Assembly (NCBI RefSeq): GCF_018069565.1
Contig: NZ_JAGPNL010000007.1
Location: 1-64,000 of the forward strand
Direction: 5' to 3'
DNA from: Streptomyces tagetis
Lineage (GTDB): Bacteria; Actinomycetota; Actinomycetes; Streptomycetales; Streptomycetaceae
DNA: 64,000 nt
The notes beneath the pieces are model-generated. The model made no database searches and had not been told where the DNA came from. It was given only the letters and a program-made list of their open reading frames with translations. Within the stretch, counting starts at the first letter, position 1; every line of letters begins with the position of its first letter. A program made the translations under genes and the position numbers. Of the stretch, positions 8,049 to 16,442 are shown piece by piece.

Positions 8049-9194
8049 TCAGCCCAGTTGGGGATCGACCACCCAGGCGCCCCGGCGCATGACGCCGACC
8101 AGGTCGAAGTCCTCGTCCAGCACCACCAGGTCGGCGTCCTTGCCGGGCTCCAGCGAGCCGATCCGGTCGGAGAGGCCGAGCAGCCGGGCCGGGGTGGCGG
8201 AGATCGCGGCGACCACCTCGCCGACCGGCAGCCGGTCGACCGTCACCGCCCGTTTGAAGGCGCGGTCCAGGGTGAGCGTGGAGCCGGCGATCGTGCCGCC
8301 CTCCACCAGCCGGGCGACGCCGTCGGCGACCTCGACCTCCAGCGGGCCGAGCATGTAGCGGCCGTCGCCGAAGCCGGCCGCGTCCATCGCGTCGGTGATG
8401 AAGGCGACCCGGTCGGCCCCCGCGTGGTGGAAGGCGAGCCGGAGCGAGGCCGGGTGCAGGTGGGTGCCGTCGTTGATCAGCTCGACGGTGACCCGCTCGT
8501 CCTCCAGCAGGGCGGTGACGGGGCCCGGGGCGCGGTGGCCGAGCGGCGGCATGGCGTTGAAGAGGTGGGTGGCGACGGTGGCGCCGGCGTCGACGGCCTG
8601 GAGCGTCTGCTCGTAGCTCGCGTCGGTGTGGCCGACCGCCGCGATGACGCCGTGCTCGGCGAGGAGCCGGACGGAGTCGAGGCCGCCGGGGAGTTCGGGG
8701 GCGAGGGTCATCATCCGGGCGTGGCCGTGCGCCGCGTCGATCAGCTTGCGGACCTCGGCCGGGTCGGGGTCGCGCAGCAGCCGCTCCTCGTGGGCGCCCT
8801 TGCGGCACGGGGAGATGAACGGCCCCTCGAAGTGGATGCCGGCGATGTCGCCCTGCTGGGCCAGTTCGGCGAGCACCCCGGCGTGCCGGGTGAGGAAGTC
8901 CAGGTCGCTGGTGACGGCGGAGGCGACCAGGGTGGTGGTGCCGTGCAGGCGGTGGGTGTGGACGCCCCGGAGGATCTCCTCGGCGGACCCGCCGGCGAAG
9001 GAGGCTCCGCCGCCGCCGTGGTTGTGCAGGTCGACGAAGCCGGGGACCACCCAGTGGCCGCCGGCGTCGAGGGTCTGCGCGCCGGCGGGGGCCGTGTCCG
9101 CGATCCGCGTGCCGTGGACGACGACGCGGCCGTCGTCCACGGTCCCGGTGGGGAGCACCACCCGGGCGCCGGCGAGAACCTTGCTGGGGGCCAT
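8049..9194 (-). CDS. nagA: N-acetylglucosamine-6-phosphate deacetylase
   Basis: NagA converts GlcNAc-6-P to GlcN-6-P and acetate. The 381-residue protein is an amidohydrolase barrel with VDLHNHGGGG (metal site) near residue 57, HFEGPF carrying the metal-binding Glu, and VGHTDASYE. THLFNAMPPLGHR and ITDAMDAAG, with the catalytic Asp, follow. The ATG has a GGAGG ribosome-binding site on the minus strand. Its A is shared with the TGA stop of nagK (TGATG), so the two are translationally coupled. DasR-type operators upstream of nagK should control both. GlcNAc-6-P is both its substrate and the known DasR effector, so NagA activity feeds back on control. Confidence 0.96.
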   Translation of the reverse strand: MAPSKVLAGARVVLPTGTVDDGRVVVHGTRIADTAPAGAQTLDAGGHWVVPGFVDLHNHGGGGASFAGGSAEEILRGVHTHRLHGTTTLVASAVTSDLDFLTRHAGVLAELAQQGDIAGIHFEGPFISPCRKGAHEERLLRDPDPAEVRKLIDAAHGHARMMTLAPELPGGLDSVRLLAEHGVIAAVGHTDASYEQTLQAVDAGATVATHLFNAMPPLGHRAPGPVTALLEDERVTVELINDGTHLHPASLRLAFHHAGADRVAFITDAMDAAGFGDGRYMLGPLEVEVADGVARLVEGGTIAGSTLTLDRAFKRAVTVDRLPVGEVVAAISATPARLLGLSDRIGSLEPGKDADLVVLDEDFDLVGVMRRGAWVVDPQLG

Positions 9195-10165
9195 CAGGTG
9201 GTTACCTCCGGGGACGTCAGGGTGGGGGTGGCGGACGGGGCGGGGGTGCCGTGGAGCAGGTCCCAGGCCATGAGCCCGGCCCCGAGGCAGCCGGCGTTGT
9301 CGCCGAGGGCCGCGGGGACGAGTTCGGGCAGGCGCTGGAAGGTGACGCGGCGCCGGACGGCGTCCCGCAGCGGCGTGAACAACGTTTCCCCCGCCTCCGC
9401 GAGGCCGCCACCGATGATCAGGACACGCGGGTCCAGCAGGGTGAGCGCGGTGACCAGTCCGTCGGCGAGGGCGTCCACGGCGTCCTGCCAGACGCGCCGG
9501 GCGCGCTCGTCGCCGGCCGCGACGGCCTTCGCGCAGTCGGCGGCGTCCGCGTCCGGGCCGCCGCCGGCCTCGGCCCACGCCTGGCTGACCGCCGAGGCGG
9601 AGGCGTACCGCTCCAGGCAGCCGCGCTGGCCGCAGGGGCAGGGGGCGCCGCCGGGGCGGACCACGATGTGGCCGATCTCGCCCGCGAAGCCGTGCGCGCC
9701 CGCCTCGACCCGGCCGTCGAGGCCGATCGCCCCGGCGATGCCGGTGCCCAGCGGCACGAAGAGGAACCGGTCGGCGCCCCGGCCGGCCCCGATCCGCCCC
9801 TCGGCGAGGCCGCCGGTGCGCACGTCGTGGCCGAGGGCGACCGGGATGCCGCCGAGCCGTTCGGCGACGAGCGCCCGCAGCGGGACGTCGTGCCAGCCGA
9901 GGTTGGCGGCGAAGACGGCGGTGCCGCTCTCCTCGTCGACGATCCCGGGGACGGCGACGCCGGCCGCGCGGGCCGGTTCGCCGAAGCGGTCGGCGCCGTG
10001 GGCGCGCAGCTCGGCGGCGAAGTCCAGGATGCCGGCGACGACCGCCTCGGGTCCGCGGTCGCGGCCGGTGGCGCGGCGGGCCTCGTGGAGCAGTTCGCCT
10101 CCCGGCCCGGCCAGGGCGGCCTTCATCCCGGTGCCGCCCACATCGAGGGCGATGACATGTCTCAC
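9194..10165 (-). CDS. nagK: ROK-family N-acetylglucosamine kinase
   Basis: NagK phosphorylates intracellular GlcNAc to GlcNAc-6-P. The 323-residue protein shows the ROK/actin-like phosphate-1 motif ALDVGGTGMKAAL at its N-terminus. It also has FVPLGTGIAGAI, GEIGHI and the zinc-binding cluster CPCGQRGCLE typical of ROK kinases. Start is GTG. It overlaps nagA by one base and is divergent from a sugar-binding lipoprotein gene across a 107-base region holding DasR-like sites. This nagK-nagA arrangement is known in Streptomyces. GlcNAc specificity is inferred from that context. Confidence 0.92.
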   Translation of the reverse strand: MRHVIALDVGGTGMKAALAGPGGELLHEARRATGRDRGPEAVVAGILDFAAELRAHGADRFGEPARAAGVAVPGIVDEESGTAVFAANLGWHDVPLRALVAERLGGIPVALGHDVRTGGLAEGRIGAGRGADRFLFVPLGTGIAGAIGLDGRVEAGAHGFAGEIGHIVVRPGGAPCPCGQRGCLERYASASAVSQAWAEAGGGPDADAADCAKAVAAGDERARRVWQDAVDALADGLVTALTLLDPRVLIIGGGLAEAGETLFTPLRDAVRRRVTFQRLPELVPAALGDNAGCLGAGLMAWDLLHGTPAPSATPTLTSPEVTT

Positions 10166-10193
10166 GGGGGACAGTGTGACCCGTTGACCCGCG

Positions 10194-10209
10194 AGAGGTC
10201 TAGTCCACT
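10194..10209. promoter_or_regulatory. DasR-responsive element (dre) in the nagK upstream region
   Basis: AGAGGTCTAGTCCACT matches 13 of 16 positions of the dre consensus ACTGGTCTAGACCACT. It lies 29 bases upstream of the nagK start and 64 upstream of the divergent solute-binding protein gene. DasR is the GntR-family repressor released by GlcNAc-6-P or GlcN-6-P. Confidence 0.85.
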
Positions 10210-10212
10210 TGC

Positions 10213-10226
10213 GTGGTGTAGACCTT
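10213..10226. promoter_or_regulatory. Second, weaker dre-like half
   Basis: GTGGTGTAGACCTT follows the first site by three bases. With it, it forms a larger imperfect inverted repeat bounded by GGTCTA (from 10197) and TAGACC. This suggests two DasR dimers or a composite operator facing both genes. Confidence 0.5.
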
Positions 10227-10272
10227 AATCCGTTAAACGAACACTGATGGTCGGCAGGTTGGGGCAGGTACG

Positions 10273-11538
10273 GTGCAGCGGCGTAGGACTGGAACGATCG
10301 CGGTGGTGTCCGCGCTGGGCATGACGGCGCTCCTCGGCGGCTGCGGCCTCTCCGGAGACTCCGCCGACGTGACCCTGAAGCTGGTCGCCGCCGACTACGG
10401 CGACAGCGAGTCGAACAGTTCCCGGATCTACTGGCAGAAGCTGGTCCGCGCCTACGAGGCCGAGCACCCCGGCGTCCGGATCGAGGTGTCGGTCCACTCC
10501 TGGAACGACGTCGACCGCAAGGTCCGCGAGCTGGTCGACGCCGGACAGGCCCCCGACATGGCGCAGATCGGCGCCTACTCGGACTACGCCGCCAAGGACC
10601 TGCTCTACCGGGCCGACGACGTGCTCTCCATCCCGGTCCAGGCCGACTTCGTCTCCCAGTTGGCGGGCGCGGGCCAGGTCCGCGGGGTGCAGTACGGCAT
10701 GCCGTTCGCGGCCTCCACGCGCGTGCTCTTCTACAACAAGACCCACTTCGAGAAGGCCGGCATCACCCCGCCGAAGTCCTGGGACGACCTGGCGCGGGCC
10801 GCCGAGGCGCTGAAGGCGGAGGGCGTCACCTACCCGTACGCCCTGCCGCTCGGCCCCGAGGAGGCGCAGGCCGAGACCATGCAGTGGATGCTCAGCGGCA
10901 AGGGCGGCTACACCGACCTGAACGGGACGTACGCCCTCGCCTCCCCGGAGAACGTCTCCACCTTCACCTGGCTCAAGGAGGAACTGGTCGGCAAGGGGCT
11001 GACCGGCCCGGTCGCCCCCGGCAAGCTCAACCGGGCCGACGCCTTCGCCGCGTTCGCCGACGGCCAGGTCGGCATGCTCAACGGCCACCCCTCGCTGATG
11101 AAGGCGGCGGCCAGGAAGAAGGTGGAGTTCGGCATGGTGCCGACCCCCGGCATCGAGGGCGAGAGCCGCAGCACCCTCGGCGTCAGCGACTGGATGACCG
11201 CCTTCAAGCAGAACGGTCACCAGGAGGAGATCGGCGACTTCCTCGACTACGTCTACAGCAGCGAGAACGTCCTCGCCTTCTCCCGCGAGTACGACCTCCT
11301 CCCGGTCACCGGCTCCGCCTCCGAGATCATGAGCGAGGCCGAGGAGGACAAGGAGCTGCGGCCCTTCCTGGACGAACTGCTCCTCTCCGAGCTGTACCCG
11401 GTCGGCAAGTCCTCCTGGGCCGCGGTCAGCGCGGAGGTCAAGAAGCGGATAGGCCGGGCGGTCGCCCCCGGCGGCGACCCGGTGGAGGTCCTCGCCGGCG
11501 TCCAGACGACGGCGGCGCGGGCGGAGAGCGGCCACTAG
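10273..11538 (+). CDS. Extracellular sugar-binding lipoprotein (ABC family 1 SBP), orphan
   Basis: This 421-residue lipoprotein has a signal peptide with lipobox LGGC near residues 21-24. The mature part has the family 1 solute-binding pattern: a start strand VTLKLVAADYG, PDMAQIGAYSDYAAKDLLY, YGMPFAASTRVLFYNKTHFEKAGI and the usual PKSWDDL. It captures a ligand outside the membrane for an ABC importer. No permease or ATPase gene adjoins it, so it must share a transporter encoded elsewhere (in Streptomyces, several importers share MsiK). The shared DasR region with nagK makes an amino sugar or chitooligosaccharide the best guess. Confidence 0.88.
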   Translation: MQRRRTGTIAVVSALGMTALLGGCGLSGDSADVTLKLVAADYGDSESNSSRIYWQKLVRAYEAEHPGVRIEVSVHSWNDVDRKVRELVDAGQAPDMAQIGAYSDYAAKDLLYRADDVLSIPVQADFVSQLAGAGQVRGVQYGMPFAASTRVLFYNKTHFEKAGITPPKSWDDLARAAEALKAEGVTYPYALPLGPEEAQAETMQWMLSGKGGYTDLNGTYALASPENVSTFTWLKEELVGKGLTGPVAPGKLNRADAFAAFADGQVGMLNGHPSLMKAAARKKVEFGMVPTPGIEGESRSTLGVSDWMTAFKQNGHQEEIGDFLDYVYSSENVLAFSREYDLLPVTGSASEIMSEAEEDKELRPFLDELLLSELYPVGKSSWAAVSAEVKKRIGRAVAPGGDPVEVLAGVQTTAARAESGH

Positions 11539-11585
11539 CCGCCGGGCTTCGGCCGCTGTCGGCGGCGGGGGATACCGTGCCGGAC

Positions 11586-11837
11586 ATGGAGCACGAGCAG
11601 CACGAGCGGGCGGGGGAGCCCGGCCGGCGCGAACGGGACATCCTCGCCCTGGAGCGCCGGGGCTTCCCCGGCCCCGGCGCCAAGGAACGCGCGATCCGCG
11701 AGGAGCTGGGCCTCGCCCCCGTCCGCTACTACCAGCTCCTCAACGCCCTCCTGGACGACCCCCGCGCCCTCGCCGCGGACCCGGTGACGGTCAACCGGCT
11801 GCGCCGGGTGCGCGAGGCCCGCCGGGGGGAACGCTGA
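11586..11837 (+). CDS. DUF3263 small protein
   Basis: This 83-residue protein matches DUF3263. A helical core runs from RRERDILALERRGFPGPGAKE through IREELGLAPVRYYQLLNALLDDP to NRLRRVREAR. The Arg/Tyr pattern (VRYYQLLN) resembles a helix-turn-helix and the family is thought to bind DNA, but no function is established. The ATG gives a conventional acidic start. It lies 35 bases upstream of otsB and may be cotranscribed with it. Confidence 0.8.
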   Translation: MEHEQHERAGEPGRRERDILALERRGFPGPGAKERAIREELGLAPVRYYQLLNALLDDPRALAADPVTVNRLRRVREARRGER

Positions 11838-11872
11838 GGTTGCCGGGGCGCCCGGCGGGATAGGTTCGCCGT

Positions 11873-12748
11873 ATGGGCAGCCACACGGACTCCACCCCCG
11901 ACCACCCCGGCCCCGGCGCGCTGCCGGAGCCCGCGACGGACGCCGGGCGCGCGGGCCTCGCCGCGCTCCTCGCCGACCCCGGCCACGCGGTGATCGCCCT
12001 CGACTTCGACGGCACCCTCGCCCCGATCGTCCCCGACCCCGACCGGGCCCGCGCCCACCCGGACACGGTGCCCGCGCTCGCGGCCCTCGCCCCCCGGGTG
12101 GCCTCCGTCGCGGTGATCACCGGCCGCCCGGCCGGGGTCGCCGTCGCCCACGGCGGCTTCGCGGACGCGCCCGGACTGGAACACCTCGTCGTCCTCGGCC
12201 ATTACGGCGCCGAACGCTGGGACGCCGCCACCGGCACCCTCACCGCCCCCGACCCCCACCCCGGCGTCGCCGCCGTCCGCGCCGCGCTCCCCGGCGAACT
12301 GGAACGCGCCGGGGCCGCCGAGGGCACCTGGATCGAGGAGAAGGGCCACGCGGTCGCCGTCCACACCCGCCGCGCCCCCGACCCGCAGGCCGCCTTCGAC
12401 GCCCTGAGCGGCCCCCTCGACGCCCTCGCCGCCCGCCACGGACTGATCGTCGAACCCGGCCGGATGGTCCTGGAGCTGCGCCCGCCCGGCATGGACAAGG
12501 GCGTCGCCCTGCGCGACCACGTCCGCGCCACCGGCGCCGCCTGCGTCCTCTACGCCGGCGACGACCTCGGCGACCTGCCCGCCTACGCCGCCGTCGACGA
12601 GCTGCGCGCCGCCGGCACCCCGGGCCTGCTGGTGTGCAGCGGCAGCGACGAGGTCACGCGGCTGAGCGAGCGCGCCGACCTCGTGGTGGACGGACCGGCG
12701 GGCGTGGTCGCCCTCCTGCGGGCCCTCGCGGACCGCCTCGCGCCCTGA
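11873..12748 (+). CDS. otsB: Trehalose-6-phosphate phosphatase
   Basis: OtsB dephosphorylates trehalose-6-P to trehalose. The 291-residue HAD protein has the nucleophile motif DFDGTLAP (Asp44, with Asp46 as acid/base), motif II in AVITGRP, and a cap region. Motif III is within PPGMDKGVAL and motif IV is YAGDDLGDLPAY. The N-terminal 30 residues are Pro/Thr/Ala-rich and probably unstructured. It is convergent with otsA, about 100 bases apart, so the two-step pathway is encoded by facing transcription units instead of one operon. Confidence 0.93.
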   Translation: MGSHTDSTPDHPGPGALPEPATDAGRAGLAALLADPGHAVIALDFDGTLAPIVPDPDRARAHPDTVPALAALAPRVASVAVITGRPAGVAVAHGGFADAPGLEHLVVLGHYGAERWDAATGTLTAPDPHPGVAAVRAALPGELERAGAAEGTWIEEKGHAVAVHTRRAPDPQAAFDALSGPLDALAARHGLIVEPGRMVLELRPPGMDKGVALRDHVRATGAACVLYAGDDLGDLPAYAAVDELRAAGTPGLLVCSGSDEVTRLSERADLVVDGPAGVVALLRALADRLAP

Positions 12749-12782
12749 CCCGCGGGCGCACGCCCCGGCACTGCGCGCACCC

Positions 12783-12829
12783 CCGCACGCACCGCCGCAC
12801 GACGACCGCACGCACCGCCGCACGCACGA
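12783..12829. repeat. 23-bp tandem duplication between otsB and otsA
   Basis: The unit CCGCACGCACCGCCGCACGA is present twice in tandem with 23-base spacing in the convergent gap. The flanking bases are further CGCACG-rich copies. No gene lies here. Confidence 0.6.
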
Positions 12830-12846
12830 CGGCCGCCGCGCCCCCG

Positions 12847-14250
12847 TCAGCCGCGCAGCGCCTCCAACTGCTCCATGAACCACCGCTCCGGGGGCAGCGC
12901 AGTCGCCGCGGCGGCCAGCCGCCCGGTCCGCGCGGCCCGCTCCGCCGGGTCCGTCGTCAGCGCCTCGTGCAGCGCGGCGGCCGTCCCCGTCACGTCGTAC
13001 GGATTGACGGCGAGCGCGTCCGGGCCCAGCTCCTCGAAGGCGCCCGCCTCCCGGGACAGGACCAGCACACAGCCCTCGTCGGAGACGACCGGCACCTCCT
13101 TGGCGACCAGGTTCATGCCGTCCCGGATCGGGTTGACCAGCGCCACGTCGGCCAGCCGGTAGGCCGCCAGCGACCGCGCGAAGTCGTCCTCGACGTGCAG
13201 CAGGACCGGCGTCCACCCCGGCGTTCCGAAGGTGCCGTTGATCTCCCGCGCGACCCGCTCCACCTCGGCCGTGTACTCCCGGTACACCGCGAGGTCCTGC
13301 CGCGAGGGGTAGGCGAAGGCCACGTGCACGACCCGCTCGCGCCACTCGGGACGGTCGGTCAGCAGCCGGCGGTAGGCGAGCAGGCCCCGCACGATGTTCT
13401 TGGACAGCTCGGTCCGGTCCACCCGCACCACGGTCCGCCGCGGCCGGCCCCCCGGGTCCGTGCCGATCTCCGCCCGCAGCGCCGCCATCCGCTCGCCGAC
13501 GTCGGCCCGGTGCGCGCGCTCGCGCAGGAACCCGGCGTCCGCGCCGAGCCCGTGCACACCGATCCGGACCCTCCCGGTCCCGCCCGCCACCGCGTCGCAG
13601 CAGGCGGTGAACGCGTCCGCCCAGCGCCGGGTGAGGAAGCCCAGCCGGTCGGCGCCCAGCATCCCGCGCACCACCTGCTCGGCGATGTCGTCGGGGAGCA
13701 GCCGGAAGTAGTCGACCGGCGCCCACGGGGTGTGCGAGAAGTGGCCGATGCGCAGGTCGGGCCGGAGCGCGCGGAGCATCCCCGGCACCAGCGTCAGGTG
13801 GTAGTCCTGGACGAGCACGGCCGCGCCCTCGGCGGCCTCCGCGGCCAGCGCCTCGGCGAAGGCCCGGTTGTACGTCTCGTACGAGGCCCACTGGCGGCGG
13901 AACTCCGCGTCGAAGGCCGGCTCCAGCGGTGTCTGGTACAGCATGTGGTGGACGAACCAGAGCACCGAGTTGGCGATCCCGTTGTACGCGTCGGCGTGCA
14001 CGTCGGCCGGTACGTCCAGCATCCGTACGCCGTCCTCGCCCACCCCGCGCCGGACCGCCTCGCGGTCGCCGTCGCCGAGCGCCGAACACACCCACAGCGC
14101 CCCGGCGTCCGGGCCGATGGCCGACAGCCCGGAGACCAGTCCGCCGCCGCCGCGCCGGGCGTGCAGTGAGCCGTCTTCGCGCACCTGGTAGGAGACCGGC
14201 CCCCGGTTGGAGGCCACCAGCACCTGAGCAGCACCGAAGCGTGAAGCCAT
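12847..14250 (-). CDS. otsA: Trehalose-6-phosphate synthase (GT20)
   Basis: OtsA joins glucose from an NDP-glucose to glucose-6-P. The protein (467 residues) begins with VLVASNRGPVSY and GGGGLVSGL (glycogen-synthase-like N-domain loop). It continues with VLVQDYHLTLVPGML and HFSHTPWAP, then RVDRTELSKNI (phosphate-binding Arg and Lys) and ALVNPIRDGMNLVAKE in the donor site. It has normal family length with no fused phosphatase. The ATG at 14250 was chosen over a TTG three codons upstream. It is convergent with otsB and supplies the trehalose used as osmoprotectant and spore reserve. Confidence 0.95.
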   Translation of the reverse strand: MASRFGAAQVLVASNRGPVSYQVREDGSLHARRGGGGLVSGLSAIGPDAGALWVCSALGDGDREAVRRGVGEDGVRMLDVPADVHADAYNGIANSVLWFVHHMLYQTPLEPAFDAEFRRQWASYETYNRAFAEALAAEAAEGAAVLVQDYHLTLVPGMLRALRPDLRIGHFSHTPWAPVDYFRLLPDDIAEQVVRGMLGADRLGFLTRRWADAFTACCDAVAGGTGRVRIGVHGLGADAGFLRERAHRADVGERMAALRAEIGTDPGGRPRRTVVRVDRTELSKNIVRGLLAYRRLLTDRPEWRERVVHVAFAYPSRQDLAVYREYTAEVERVAREINGTFGTPGWTPVLLHVEDDFARSLAAYRLADVALVNPIRDGMNLVAKEVPVVSDEGCVLVLSREAGAFEELGPDALAVNPYDVTGTAAALHEALTTDPAERAARTGRLAAAATALPPERWFMEQLEALRG

Positions 14251-14393
14251 ACGAGTCAACCTAGCCCGGTCCCAGGGGCCTCAAACGTGGCCGGACAACT
14301 CTCCGCATCGATTCCGTCACGCGACTTGTGTGAGCACTGTGAAAAGAATGAGGATATGCGGTGCGTATTTCAACACCGTGGGGGGTGGGCAGC

Positions 14394-15179
14394 ATGCCCG
14401 TGCACAGACGAGTCCGAGGCGGCCGGGGGGCCGTCACGGCGGCGGCCCTGATGGCGGCCTCCGCACTGGCCCTGGCCGGCTGCGGGGGCGGGAGCGGCGG
14501 GGTCCCGGCGGCGGACGCCCGCCCGGCCGACGCCACCGTGTCCGCGACGCCGGTGATCGAGACACCGGAGCCGGAGCCGGAGGAGACCACCGAGACGCCG
14601 ACGCCCACGCCGACGCCGACCGTGGAGCGGCTCACGGACCAGACCGGCGCCACCGTCGGCACCGCCACGGCCGCCGCCCGCTCCGCCGGCCTCGACTACG
14701 CCGTCTACCTCCAGGGCACCGGCCTCTCCCTGGACGGCGGCGGCACGCGGGCCTCGTCCTGGGGTGCCGGCGAGAAGGTCTGCGGCCAGGTCGACGACCC
14801 CGAGGACGCCAACCCCGCCTACGACGTGGCCTTCACCGTCCCGCGCGACGGCCGCGACTGCGCCGGGAAGGCGCTGTACACGCCCCCGCCGGCCAAGCCC
14901 GCGGGCACCGGCGGCACCACGGGAGGCTCGACCGGCGGCGGCACGGGCGGTTCCACGGGCGGCGGCACCGGCGGTTCCACGGGCGGGACGACCGGCGGCG
15001 GCTCCGGCACCACCCGGAACTGCGCCATCACCAGCCCCGCGGGCAACTGCTACGCCGACGGCCAGTTCTGCGCCAACCGGCATCACGGCATGAGCACCTA
15101 CGGGCGCGGCGGCGAGTACCTGACCTGTCAGCGCGACGGTGCCGGGCGCTGGCGCTGGTCGGACGGGGTCCCCGGCTGA
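14394..15179 (+). CDS. Lipoprotein with Thr-Pro linker and Gly-Ser-Thr repeats
   Basis: This 261-residue protein has a signal peptide ending LALAGC, so it is predicted to be lipidated. A Glu/Thr/Pro spacer (PEPEPEETTETPTPTPTPT) follows, then a compact domain of about 90 residues with cysteines (SWGAGEKVCGQVDD to GRDCAGKALY). A flexible segment of repeated GGSTGGGT units comes next, and a C-terminal Cys-rich module of about 45 residues (NCAITSPAGNCYADGQFCA) closes it. The ATG has a GGGGTGGG ribosome-binding site. The spacer-domain-linker layout suggests a wall-spanning anchor displaying a disulfide-bonded module. I do not recognise a functional family. Confidence 0.75.
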   Translation: MPVHRRVRGGRGAVTAAALMAASALALAGCGGGSGGVPAADARPADATVSATPVIETPEPEPEETTETPTPTPTPTVERLTDQTGATVGTATAAARSAGLDYAVYLQGTGLSLDGGGTRASSWGAGEKVCGQVDDPEDANPAYDVAFTVPRDGRDCAGKALYTPPPAKPAGTGGTTGGSTGGGTGGSTGGGTGGSTGGTTGGGSGTTRNCAITSPAGNCYADGQFCANRHHGMSTYGRGGEYLTCQRDGAGRWRWSDGVPG

Positions 15180-15200
15180 TCCGCGGGCCCCGCCGGGCCC

Positions 15201-16202
15201 TCAGGCCACTCTCCGGGCCGCGTACTCCGCGATCTGCTCCATCGGCGGCCGTTCCTCGGTGTCCACGGCGTGGGTGCGCGGCTCGAAGCCGCCCTCACCC
15301 CGCTCGAACTGGGTGAGGGACGGCCGCACCAGCGGGCCGCGGGCCAGCCGCAACTGGGCGGTGCGGTAGATCGCGGCGGACATCCGGCCGAGCGCCTGCC
15401 CGTCCTGGTGGCGGTGGTGGCGCACCCCGACGTCGACCTGCGCGAGCGCGTCCAGCCCCACCAGGTGCAGCGCGTCGACGAGCATGCCCAGCTCGACGCC
15501 GTAGCCGACCGGGAAGGGCAGCTTCTCCAGCAGCGAGCGGCGGGCCGCGTACTCACCGCCCAGCGGCTGCACGAAGCCGGCCAGCAGCGGCCAGTGCAGG
15601 TTGAGCAGCGGACGGGCCACCAGCTCGGTCACCCGGCCGCCCTGACCGGCGGCGGTGCCGAGCGGACGGTCGTACATCGCCTTGACCAGGTGCACGTCCG
15701 GGTCGGTCAGCAGCGGGCCCACGATGCCGGTGACGAAGTCGGCGGAGAACTCGCGCAGATCGGCGTCGACGAAGCACACGATGTCGCCGCCGGTCACCAG
15801 CAGCGAGCGCCACAGCACCTCGCCCTTGCCGGGCACCGCGGGGATGCGCGGCAGGATGGTGTCGCGGTGCACGACCCGCGCGCCCGCCGCCGCGGCCACC
15901 GCCGACGTCCGGTCGCGGGAGCCGGAGTCGACGACCACCACCTCGTCGACGAGCGGGACGCGTTCCACCAGTTCGCGGCGGATCACCCGCACGATCTCGC
16001 CGACCGTCGCCTCCTCGTCCAGCGCGGGGAGCACCACGCTGACCGACTGGCCCCCGGCGCGTTTGGCGGCCACGAGCTGCCGGAGCGGGCGGTCGGCGAC
16101 GGACCACGAGCGGGCGCTCAGCCAGCGCTCGACTTCTTCCAGCACGGTCGGTGGCTCCTTTGTGATCCATCTCGCGGTACGGACGACTGTCTCGGCCGTC
16201 AT
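15201..16202 (-). CDS. gpgS: Glucosyl-3-phosphoglycerate synthase (GT81)
   Basis: GpgS transfers glucose from an NDP-glucose to 3-phosphoglycerate, the first step toward glucosylglycerate and methylglucose lipopolysaccharides. The 333-residue GT-A protein has VSVVLPALDEEATVGEIV and VVVDSGSRDRT (nucleotide binding). It also has GKGEVLWRSLLVTGGDIVCFVDADL with the metal-binding DAD, and GYGVELGMLVD in the acceptor site. Length and motifs match actinobacterial GpgS. It is divergent from the SAM-riboswitch operon. No phosphatase gene (gpgP) is adjacent. Confidence 0.92.
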   Translation of the reverse strand: MTAETVVRTARWITKEPPTVLEEVERWLSARSWSVADRPLRQLVAAKRAGGQSVSVVLPALDEEATVGEIVRVIRRELVERVPLVDEVVVVDSGSRDRTSAVAAAAGARVVHRDTILPRIPAVPGKGEVLWRSLLVTGGDIVCFVDADLREFSADFVTGIVGPLLTDPDVHLVKAMYDRPLGTAAGQGGRVTELVARPLLNLHWPLLAGFVQPLGGEYAARRSLLEKLPFPVGYGVELGMLVDALHLVGLDALAQVDVGVRHHRHQDGQALGRMSAAIYRTAQLRLARGPLVRPSLTQFERGEGGFEPRTHAVDTEERPPMEQIAEYAARRVA

Positions 16203-16278
16203 GGCCTTCGGTTACAGTCTTGAACAACGCGGACGGCCCCCGCATGCCGGGGTAGCCACCGCTGACAACCACATACCG

Positions 16279-16422
16279 CTCATCCAGAGGGGCAGAGGGA
16301 TACGGCCCGATGAAGCCCCGGCAACCCTCCGGTCGGTTCTTGTCACGCAGACGTGGCGAGGCTCCCGGCTCGGGAAGGTGCCAATTCCGTCTCACGGCGA
16401 AACGCGTCGTGGGGAAGATGAG
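16279..16422 (+). ncRNA. SAM-I (S-box) riboswitch
   Basis: All S-box landmarks are present in order. CTCATC (P1 5' side) leads into CAGAGGGGCAGAGGGA with its kink-turn. GGCCCGATGAAGCCCCGGCA and ACCCTCC follow, then a P3 hairpin, GGTGCCAATTCC, a P4 hairpin around a GAAA loop (GGCGAAACGCGTC), and GATGAG, which closes P1. The P1 3' strand runs into the AGGAGAAAGG upstream of the next ATG, so ligand-stabilised P1 could block ribosome binding. SAM binding should reduce expression of the downstream pair. Confidence 0.95.
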
Positions 16423-16442
16423 GAGAAAGGGCCTCGCCTCAC

